A stretch of DNA of 64,000 nucleotides from Bigelowiella natans CCMP2755 (Eukaryota; Cercozoa; Chlorarachniophyceae). This document shows, piece by piece, positions 56,259 to 64,000 of the stretch. Numbering within the stretch: the stretch's first letter is position 1; the number at the start of each line of letters is the position of its first letter. The translations under genes and the position numbers were made by a program. Location of the stretch: NCBI GenBank assembly GCA_000320545.1, contig ADNK01000413.1:1-64000 (forward strand), written 5' to 3'. The notes below the pieces were generated by a model. The model worked only from the letters and a program-made list of their open reading frames with translations. It was not told the origin of the DNA and did no database searches.

Positions 56259-56297
56259 TTCGTTTAAAAATAGTATAGTTTTTTGTAGTCATAAGTA

Positions 56298-56507
56298 ATG
56301 ACTATAAGAAAAGTGTATTTTTATGGATTAACATGTTTAAATACAAGAGAAACATATATAGGTTCTACTACTATGGATCCAAAATTAAGATTACAAATGC
56401 ATGTCGCTAATTTTAGAGCACATGAAAAAGGTTTTGGTAATTTTTGCTCTTCGTATCAAATTTTAAAAAGAGATAATTATATGTTTAAAGTTAAACAACG
56501 AATGTAA
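56298..56507 (+). pseudogene. Truncated GIY-YIG homing-type endonuclease
   Basis: KVYFYGLTCLNTRETYIGST contains the GIY-YIG core as VYFYG and TYIGS, followed by RLQMHVANF with the conserved Arg. The frame ends after 69 residues, where a full nuclease domain has about 90-100 and contains a later Glu. The sequence passes directly into helicase coding, so a deletion seems to have removed the end of this gene and the start of the helicase. Confidence 0.65.
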
Positions 56508-57744
56508 ATACATAAGAAAATTTGATATTTCACCACATGATGTTATATGCTTTGATGAGGTTTATATATATTCACTACATCAACTATCAAAAATTAAGTT
56601 ATTTATGGATAAGCATGTTGATAAAAAATTTATTGCTACTGGTGATTTAGCTCAATTGGATCCCATTGAAAACGAATATCTGTTTAACAACATCAAAGAC
56701 CTTGATGTTAGAACAACTGAAGCTATGAATGATATGTTCCCTAATCAAATCACTCTTAAAATCTGTAAGAGAGTAAAAACAGACGAGGAAAGAAATACTC
56801 TTGCACGATTAAAACAAGAAATATTTGATGTAAAAACTAAACCATTTGATGTGCTAAAAAAATATTTTAAAGTTGTTGAAAGTATGGATAAAGTAAAGAC
56901 TCTTAACAATATTACCTTCTACAACTTTAGATCCCGTTCAGTAGGTAAGTATATCCACGGTCTACAATAGAAACCGAGAAAAAAAGTTTATGTAGATGGT
57001 ATTTGCTACTATGCTGGTATGGAGATTGTGTGTAAAAAATATAATAAGAAACCAAAACTATATGTGAACTATGCTTATGAAATTGTTAAAGTAAGTAAAA
57101 AAGAATTTGTAATACAGGATGTATGTGATATGGAAGAAATAAGAATTCCTATAGAATTAATTAGTAAGCATTTTAGATTATCATATGCCTCTACCTGTCA
57201 TAGTTTCCAAGGATTATCAGTAGATGGCCCTATCACCGTATTCGATACTAACACCTGTAGAATTAATCGCAAGTGGCTCTGGACTGCTATAACTCGTTCA
57301 ACTGACCTATCACAGATACAAATATATCAGCACAGCGATAAAGAATGCTACAGATTAAAAGAAAGTATGATTTCTCAAAAACTACGAATGAAAGTATCTT
57401 CATATGAATCTCAGGACAAAAGAGCTGGTAGAACTTGGAAAGATAAAGAACATATTGATGAGGAATGGATAAAAAGAACTGTTAATAATCATCCACAATG
57501 TCCTGTGTGTAGATGTGGATTTACTGCTGATAATGTTTCTGTGGATAGAATTGATAATGCTCAACCTCATCTGTGGAATAATTGTAGATTGACTTGTGTG
57601 GAATGTAATCTTAGTAGAAATAATCAACAGACTTACCCAGCATTTGGTGAGTACACCCCTCAGGATGTTGAGTTTGAAGATGGCTTTGAGGATCAATGGG
57701 TGAAACCTGGGTACGAAAACACCATCACTGGGCTGGAGCTTTGA
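56500..57744 (+). pseudogene. SF1 helicase C-terminal part fused to an HNH-type motif, with internal stop
   Basis: The frame opens with KYIRKFDISPHDVICFDEVY, where FDEVY is the Walker B of a Pif1/RecD-like superfamily 1 helicase. IATGDLAQLDPIE is motif III-like. A TAG at 56968-56970 interrupts the frame. Beyond it, ASTCHSFQGLSVDGPITVFD is the UvrD_C2 motif and WTAITRSTDLSQIQIY is motif VI. The end carries CPVCRCGFTADNVSVDRID and CRLTCVECNLSRNN, an HNH/zinc-binding endonuclease-type motif known to follow viral helicases of this type. The P-loop half is missing. The product cannot be a working helicase. Confidence 0.7.
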
Positions 57745-57991
57745 GGCATCGTGTGCCCCGAAAATTTGACATTTAATGTCTTTGCCACATCAGCCACACG
57801 TGTCAGTTCTTCACCGGAGACTCTCCCCGCTGCTGGGCATTCCGGGATGAAAATGGGAGTCCCTAATCTTCGGACACTAACGGACACTAACGGGCAATAC
57901 CGGTAATACTCCCGGTAATGCTCTTTCCGGGGATTCGCCGCAACGAGAGTCTCCCGTGAAGATCTTCACTCCAGACTCGAAATCAGACTCG

Positions 57992-60183
57992 ATGAAGCGT
58001 AGTGGATCTTTTGACGAGAAAAGGAAGGTAGATGAAAGAATCCCTAGCAGGAGAAGTTCGAAAGCACAGGTACTTATCCTACGAGGCTTGCGTTCGGGAG
58101 CTTAAGCTTTGATGTGTTCTCAGCGTTCTGAGGTATGGGGAAATCAGATGGACTCTATTAGCAAACAAATCGAGAAATTGAGGGATGAAAGAAAAGCTTT
58201 GAGCATCGCTTGGGCAACGGAGAAGAATAAGGAGAAAGAAGAGGCGCTCAAGGGTGCTATTGACAAATTGGACGAGGAAATTCAGGCGAAGGAGGCAGAA
58301 CTGAAGGAAACGATAAAGAAATTCGAGGAGGCAACCCAAGGTTATGAATTCTGTTAACATCTGAGGAAACAATCGGTGTGCTGAGATATTTTTGCGTGTG
58401 TGTTCAGCCATGGAAATTGAGGAAAGCGGCAGGGGGGGTGATGCCCAATGTCTCTGTGCAAATAATCCATTGTTCTAATTTTATTGTGATTTGATTTCAG
58501 GGGAGAAACGCAAAAGCATATCGGATTACGAACGAGGAAGCGAAACAAAAGGTGACTAGACTCATCCTCTCTAAGTATCTGTTTGATAGTCCCGCTTTAC
58601 GTGGATACACAGGCAAACGATTCAAGATTGACACGGATGCCGAAGAATTTTTCCAAGCTTTGAGAGACACTCCGTTCACAAAAGGGACTGCAATGCAGCT
58701 GGTGCGCATAACGAAGAACATCCTCGTACCTGGGCATCGTGCTAGTTGGATTCGGGGGTCCAGGCACCCTGTTACTCTTTTCTACCGCAAGGCATTTTCA
58801 GAAGCAGTACGCAGATTTCGAGAATGTTATCAACTTCGCCGTGAGGGAAAGTCGAGCATTGATTGCTGTATACTCTCTGGGCAAAGTGGTATAGCCAAGA
58901 GTGTGGCCTTTTTGCTAACGTACATCAAGGTGGCGCTTAAAAATGACGAGAAGGTTGCGTTCTATTCCGTGCCAGAGGGTATCCTTTACTGCATCTACGT
59001 CGAGAACGGTACAGTCAAGTGTTCAACATCTGTAGTTACCCCCTTAACATTCCACAGTGAAGAATGGAAAAGCTTTGACTCTACTTCGACACACCTTGTC
59101 GTCGATCCCGAGAACGGATTCGGGCACCTAAATGTCAACATCACAAAAGCCTTTGTGGTAGTGGCAAGCTCGCCCAATAAGGAGTGGAAGCAATTCGAGA
59201 AACTCCTTAAGGCCGGAACGAAGAAGCGGGATCTCACCTTGTATGCGGATGTCATCCAAGAAGATGAATTCAACGATATTTCTGCGGGAAACAATGAGAG
59301 TGGCGGGGCGGATGGAAACTGTACTGTCAAGGGCTTAAAAAGCCGATCCGAGATAGCCGGGGGGATGTTGCGGCACATTGTGGACGAGCAAAAGTTCAAG
59401 AAGTTTCAAGACTCCCAAGACCACATGTTGCGAATGTTTCAGGGCAAGATTGGCGAAAACGTGGAGATGATACAACCTAGGGATGTCGCTTTACCAAGTT
59501 CCGTGTTCTGCATCCGCCCCATTCTTAAAGACGGTTCGCACACTAGTTCGGATTTTGTCCTGGATTTCCTGAGCCCTTATGTAGAATCCAGAGTGGTAGG
59601 GGCGCTTGCCGAGGAACAGTCTAAGCAGAGTGAAAGTATGTCTGGTTTAGAGGCAGAAAGAAGGTGGTTTCACCTCATAAAGAATGGGGGAAATTTTGAA
59701 GGCCGACATGTCGGCTCACATTTGCCAGAAGAATTGAAAGGCAAGACTATCACTGTCTCATTTAGTCGACACAAACGAGTGATTCACCATCGCGAAAATA
59801 GTAAGGAAGAAAAGAATAAGTGCTTGGAGGAAATCCGCGAATTGAAGGATTCGAGCACGCTGGTCATTTGCCCTCCGAACTACACAAACATAGATGGTGC
59901 TTCAAGTGCTGAGGTGCTGCATCAGATGGCTAAAGGAAATGTTCACGACTTTAAAGTCAAACACAAAGACGAGGTTCTTGTGGATACGAAAGTTGTCACG
60001 ATTTACTACTACACTTTGGAGAAGCATTATCATACATTCCGTGTGAATTTCGTTTACAAAGACGTGTCAAAATCTGACCAGGAAGCGTGGAAGAAAACCT
60101 GGCACAAGCACTTGAGGTTCGTAGTCGTAAAACTCGATCCGGTAAGATTTTGGGATAAATTAAAGAAAGCACTTGGAAAATGA
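57992..60183 (+). CDS. Crinkler/RHS-type effector: P-loop NTPase plus nuclease-fold domain
   Basis: This intron-containing gene resembles Crinkler-RHS (CR) effector proteins, which pair a P-loop NTPase with a restriction-endonuclease-fold domain and are tied to transposons in many eukaryotes. Exons 57992-58069 and 58124-58340 encode a Ser-rich start and a coiled coil (MDSISKQIEKLRDERKALSI). The main exon from about 58501 encodes ASWIRGSRHPVTLFYRKAF, a Walker A CILSGQSGIAKSVAF (Ala replaces the usual Gly before Lys), HLVVDPENGF as Walker B, then RRWFHLIKNGGNFEGRHVG and VICPPNYTNIDGASSAEVLH, which fit the CR nuclease core. The best acceptor (after 58500) gives a frame mismatch with exon 2; an AG at 58515-58516 restores it. 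The N-terminal Ub-like module is not visible. It stops 87 bp before the right inverted repeat; base composition is host-like. Confidence 0.7.
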
Positions 60184-60270
60184 AAGCGAAATCCGAAAGG
60201 TTAAAGCGATCATTAGCGATGAGTGAGGCGCACACTACTGTGGCTAGAATTCAAGATGTAGCGATGACGT

Positions 60271-60634
60271 GATGCTCTGCTGTGGAATTTGCTATGTCAT
60301 TTTTAACAAAGATTGTTTTCACAAAACACATGGGATGTGCCCGTGATTTTCATCATGTCATTCTAGCAATTCAGTTCAGTAGTAGGTCGTCAGTAGGCAA
60401 ATTTTCATGTTGCGCATTTTCGCAATTTTTGCTACTGATTGCTGATGGGAAATCAAATGTGGGTCACTTGACATGTCATGCTCGTGCAATTTTGCCATGT
60501 CATTCTAGCAATTCAGTTCAGCAGTAGGTCGTCAGTAGGTGAATTTTTGAAATGAAAATTTTGTGTCATTCCCCCACTGACGGCAGATGGGAAATCAAAT
60601 GTGGGGCATGGTGTAGTAGTCTGCTGCGCACACG
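60271..60634 (-). repeat. Right terminal inverted repeat
   Basis: It is the inverse copy of 41804-42169, with the same two-unit internal structure. At 60293, 60304, 60364, 60380, 60383, 60394, 60433, 60525, 60536, 60614 and 60617 it has TA where the left copy has CA or TG. Most of the rest is identical. Confidence 0.9.
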
Positions 60635-61398
60635 ATGCATGACGTGAGCAGCTTGTCTAGCACATGGCCACGGCGACCAGGCTAGCTAGCTAGGCCTGCG
60701 CATGTGCTGCGCATGCGCAGCGCATGCACGCCGCACGCAGCGTAGCCGCCATGCTGCGCACGCTAGCACACGTGCTACGCACTGCTGCTCCAGCTGGCCA
60801 GTGCTGTTGGACTGCACATGTGCATTGCTAGATTGTGACGGACCATTGAAAAAAGTGACAGATCATTTCATTGCATCCGTCTCGCTACCATCTCGCACTG
60901 ATGAAACTTCATTGCTGCTAGCTCTAGTTAGCTAGGGCTAGCTAGTCAGCAGCACGTGCAGCAGCTGCTGTTGCGATCGTGCACATCTTGCGAGAGCGCA
61001 GCTCATTCTCATTGGTGCAACAAACTAGCAATCAAAAACATGTGTCTGCAACATGCTGCATTGCTTTTGCTTCCCTGATTTCACCAAAGAAACAACCAAT
61101 CAGATGCCATGTTAGTACTGTTTTAAATTATATTCACAATTGACAACCCCACCCGCAGGGCTTGTCATTTTCTATCAGAATGTATCTTGTATGAAGCTCC
61201 ATTTTAGAGAAGCATTACTCGGCATGAAAAGGAAAATGATGATTTAAACGCTTCGATGGATTCAGGATTCAGACATACAAGGACACCCTTGACAGTTTGT
61301 GTACTCCGGCTGAGAAACGAAAGTTTCTTCTGCCTTCAGTTGATGCTCATCATAAGGTTTTCAGAGAATACTGGATCCTACAAAGTTCTCGTGCGCGT
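60635..61398. other. Right part of the convergent spacer
   Basis: TGCGCA, GCATGC, GCTAGC and CTAG words dominate to about 61,000, then ordinary sequence leads into the SERBP1 3' region. No gene is visible. Confidence 0.6.
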
Positions 61399-62312
61399 TT
61401 AGCTTAACCTTGGGAAATCGTCTGCCCTCATAGCGCGTTGAGGTGCCTGGTTGCCACCCCTTCGACCACGGCCACGGCCTCGGCCTCGCCCCCCACGGCC
61501 GCGTCCTCCACGGCGGCCACGACCACGGCCACGATCCCTGTTGTCACGATTTTGGCGACTGCCTCGTGCAGGTTGGTAGCTAGCATTGAATGAACCAAGG
61601 TCGAGAACTTTCTTCGACTTCTTCTTCTTCTTCCTAGACTTTGATTTCACCTCTTCGAAAACGTCTCCATAGAGGGCTCCCTCATCGGTCTTCTTTCCCG
61701 CGAGCTTGCCAGTCTTGAAGCCTTCTTCTTCAACAACTTCACGTGCTTTTTTTGCGTTCCCATCAATCTGAACTTTTGCCAGGTATTCTTCAAGAGTGAA
61801 GTTATCTTTCTCCTCTTCTTCCTCCTCCTCCTCATCAAATAGATCATCTAGCTCCTCATCCTGAGCGAGCTCGTCTCCTTCCTTCTTCTCCCCATCAGCA
61901 CCCTCCTCCCCAGCACCGCGGCCTCGTCCGCCACGGCCCTTGCGTCCACGGCCTCCTTTGCCGCGCCCACGTCCGCGTCCGCGTCCACGTCCGCGTCCGC
62001 GTCCGCGTCCGCGTCCACGGCGCGAGCCATCGTCAGCTTGAACACCATACTCGGTTCCCGGAACTCCCCATCCACCCTTACCTGCACCCTTCTTTCTGAT
62101 CTCGCGACCGCGTCCGGTTCCACTACGACGGTCGAATTCACGCTTTGGTCCGCGACCTCCTCCAGTCGCTGCACCTGAATAGTTTTCATTCACGATTGAA
62201 TTGGATTTCTCTTGTTCTTTACATACTATTTTGTACCTCGGGCCTTGCTCTTTTCCTGATCCGCGGGTGCTTGCAGTAATGCAAATGGGTTCGAATCTCC
62301 CACCCCACTCAT
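61399..62312 (-). CDS. SERBP1/HABP4 (PAI-RBP1) family RNA- and ribosome-binding protein
   Basis: These proteins bind mRNA and idle ribosomes. Exon 1 (62237-62312) encodes MSGVGDSNPFALLQAPADQ, with the NPFALL motif typical of the family N-terminus. A 62-bp intron leads to exon 2 (61399-62174); together they give 283 residues in frame. Family hallmarks are PKREFDRRSGTGRGREIRKK, then GAGKGGWG, then an acidic region and FTLEEYLAKVQ. Two Arg/Gly blocks, one of about 20 RG units in the middle and one at the C-terminus, are probable RNA-binding and arginine-methylation regions. The RG codons make a GC-rich repeat (about 61,930-62,030). Confidence 0.88.
61940..62025 (-). repeat. Coding (CGCGGA)n-like repeat for an Arg-Gly block
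   Basis: Hexanucleotide units encode an RG run in the SERBP1-like protein. Alternative frames through it are not coding. Confidence 0.8.
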
Positions 62313-62709
62313 GGCTGTGGAATGCTGGAGGCTGTCCTGGAGAAGAGCAACCAGATTAGCAAAAAATCAAAAGTTTCCGACCACACTGCCGTGTGAAGCA
62401 TGGGATAACATTTCAATTCAATATTCCCTGAAACCTAATTATATCTAATTCTTCTTAGAAAAAATGGATAAGAGCTCCAGCGCTAACCTTTAGGGGGAGG
62501 CAAGTCTCCACGCTATTGTTATTGCTTCTGCCAGCAAAAGGTAAGACCCAATACGACACAATTGTCGAATAGTGATTGAAAATATCAAGGTTATCATAAA
62601 TATACTATATTACTATGTACCGACATCCTTTTGAAGAGATAAATAGAAAGACTATCACCATCACATATTTGTTATATTGATTAAACGACAACATACAAAC
62701 AGATATCTA
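62313..62709. other. Spacer upstream of SERBP1
   Basis: This should hold the SERBP1 promoter and the 3' end of the next minus-strand gene. I see no further gene or motif. Confidence 0.4.
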
Positions 62710-63202
62710 TTAAAATTTAACCTTGCTTCCTAAATATTCGGAAACGTAACTCTCTTTCGGGGAATGATACCCAATAATTATCTCGGATTCACCTGGATTT
62801 CCTACATATGGGATGTGAATATTAGCAAACAGCGGAACTGAATATTGTTTAATCTTTTGCCGATTTGCAGGCTGTTTTGTGTCGGATTCCGTTGCAATCC
62901 TTGTGAAATCGTTGGGAAATGATCGGCGTTTTCTCACTGCGAAACTAACCTCCGGATACTCCGCAAGTAAAATTTGCTTTCAAAAGAGAGAGAGGACATT
63001 TTAGGGAATAGAAATATAGAAAGCCGAGAAGGTATTTAATTTACTTTTTGAAGACAAACATCCTGCAAAATCCTCTGAACTATGGTGATATTTCTCAAAT
63101 AGTACATTTTAATGCGCAGGCAAAAGAGACGGAAAGAGAAAGAGAACCTGATTGTGCCAAGCTCTCCACGGAGAGCACAGCTTCATTTGCATTTTTTGCA
63201 TA
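62710..63202 (-). CDS. Unknown small protein, probably spliced
   Basis: The last exon (62710 to about 62936) encodes KRRSFPNDFTRIATESD and then PLFANIHIPYVGNPGESEII and ESYVSEYLGSKVKF before TAA. It follows an acceptor (TTTCGCAG). A probable preceding exon near 63,140-63,200 reads AKNANEAVLSVESLAQS and ends at a GT donor in matching phase. No ATG is certain; the first exon could lie in the 200 bp before RPL26. I do not recognise the family. The regular codon content and splice signals support a real gene. Confidence 0.4.
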
Positions 63203-63384
63203 CGACGAGATATTGAGTATGTCTTTTATTTATTTTTCACATATTTTCCTTTATGTTTAGTTTATTACATTGTAATTTTAGGCTGCGACATTTATATTGT
63301 CCGAATAAGTTAGAAAATTGTGGCATTCTCACTCGCTAATCGGTGAATTGGATTGGAAATTCGCCGTGGTCCGCCTCACAGACG

Positions 63385-63999
63385 ATGAAGTTTAATAAAG
63401 GTTGACCCCTCCCTGCCTCCACTCAATCATATGTGTACTGAAACTGCCACACGTAATTATTCAGCTGTAAGCTCATCCCGTAGAAAGAGCCGCAAGGCTC
63501 ACTTTACGGCTCCCTCGAGCCGCCGTCGCAAGATTATGAGTGCTACTCTCTCAGATGAGCTTCGCAAAAAATTTAACGTAATCCTCTTCGTGTACTTTAA
63601 GAAAGAGAAAAAGAGATTCATTTAGAGTTACTTTTGTCAAACTTCCATTAACATCCAGAATGGTTATATATAATTTTGGTAACTTAGGTCCGCTCTATGC
63701 CTATCCGTAAGGACGATGAGGTACAGGTGTTCCGTGGTAATCACAACAACCGTGACGGAAAAGTGCTTCAAGTTTACAGAAAGAAATATGTTATCCACAT
63801 TGATCACGTTAACCGCGAAAAAAACAACGGGGCTTCCGTTATGCTTGGCATTGCTCCTTCTAACGTGATCATTACCAAGCTCCACCTCGATCCTGACCGC
63901 AAGAGGCTTTTGGGACGTAAGAATAGGGCTGCAATGACTAAGGGTGAAAAACTTTCTTCGAAGGATGTTCAAGATGCTGCTGGAATTGAACTTGATTAA
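63385..63999 (+). CDS. RPL26: 60S ribosomal protein L26 (uL24)
   Basis: A large-subunit protein with a KOW domain. Three exons, 63385-63400, 63465-63577 and 63688-63999, join in frame into about 146 residues: [19 protein letters not shown], then [20 protein letters not shown], then [19 protein letters not shown]. The KOW turn [20 protein letters not shown] and [17 protein letters not shown] follow. This matches the eukaryotic family from end to end; the C-terminal 25 residues are divergent as usual. The TAA ends one base before the window edge, so the gene is complete. The short first exon encoding only the first five residues is the sole less certain point. Confidence 0.95.
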
Positions 64000-64000
64000 A

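Larger units (their letters stand above)
41804..60634. mobile_element. Integrated polinton-like virus/virophage-type element with terminal inverted repeats
   Basis: An 18.8-kb insertion bounded by inverted repeats of about 365 bp. It contains the morphogenesis set of polinton-like viruses and virophages: FtsK/A32-type packaging ATPase, major capsid protein and penton-type minor capsid protein, plus fibre-like, SAP-domain, zinc-finger, GIY-YIG and helicase-HNH genes. I see no protein-primed polymerase, primase, maturation protease or integrase, so it has either lost them or never had them. No target-site duplication is evident at the repeat ends. Three composition zones exist: about 41.8-49.9 kb almost without TpA, 49.9-57.7 kb AT-rich viral DNA, and 57.7-60.2 kb host-like with introns. 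Frameshifts and a stop in several genes indicate an endogenous, decaying copy. Confidence 0.85.

Noticed and set aside
41804-60634. Target-site duplication and integrase gene
   Set aside because: Flanks outside the outer CGTGTGC of both repeats do not match, and no open frame shows a recognisable integrase or recombinase motif. The low-complexity flanks may hide a duplication.
41804-60634. Bacterial or phage contamination
   Set aside because: Capsid gene set and inverted repeats fit a eukaryotic virus, the element is flanked by intron-containing host genes, and host-like repeats lie on both sides.

Overview
The window is nuclear DNA of a flagellated microbial eukaryote (an alga or other protist; I cannot fix the lineage). 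Genes carry GT-AG introns, the introns and spacers are full of CT, CA, AT and GAT microsatellites, and TAA, TAG and TGA all serve as stops. Host genes in order are SKP1 (+), the IFT dynein heavy chain DYNC2H1 (-, about 20 kb), a 1,284-residue repeat/coiled-coil protein (+), the transition-zone gene B9D2 (-), a patatin-like lipase (+), casein kinase 1 (-), a putative type II membrane glycosyltransferase (+), then after a large insertion SERBP1/HABP4 (-), a small unknown gene (-) and ribosomal protein L26 (+). Two ciliary genes show that the cell builds cilia by IFT.

Genes mostly alternate in strand. Every convergent 3'-3' gap (2.05-2.77, 27.7-29.5, 34.2-35.5 and 40.7-61.4 kb) is filled with odd TGCA/GCATGC/CTAG-rich sequence, and three of these gaps share a dispersed repeat. 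The divergent 5'-5' gaps lack it.

From 41,804 to 60,634 the last convergent gap holds an 18.8-kb integrated element bounded by inverted repeats of about 365 bp. It carries a polinton-like-virus/virophage-type morphogenesis module: packaging ATPase, major capsid protein, penton-type minor capsid protein, a fibre-like protein with YIDF modules, a SAP-domain protein, small membrane and coiled-coil proteins, zinc-finger proteins, and remains of GIY-YIG and helicase-HNH genes. Capsid-region genes have a TCTA(A) motif 9-15 nt before the ATG, and some gene ends have hairpins. An intron-containing Crinkler/RHS-type NTPase-nuclease gene lies just inside the right inverted repeat. Several element genes are frameshifted, so this looks like a decaying endogenous virus. 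I found no DNA polymerase, primase or integrase.

The most unusual signal is in the left 8 kb of the element (about 41.8-49.9 kb). TpA is nearly absent there (2 TpA in 42,181-42,780, against 20 in the 300 nt 50,641-50,940), and about 2,000 predicted codons contain no tyrosine. The change is abrupt and falls inside one gene. The two terminal repeats differ at 11 places where the right copy has TA and the left has CA or TG, and I found none the other way. This points to directional A:T-to-G:C change at TpA acting on part of the inserted viral DNA, a process I cannot match to a described one. Its mechanism is inference.
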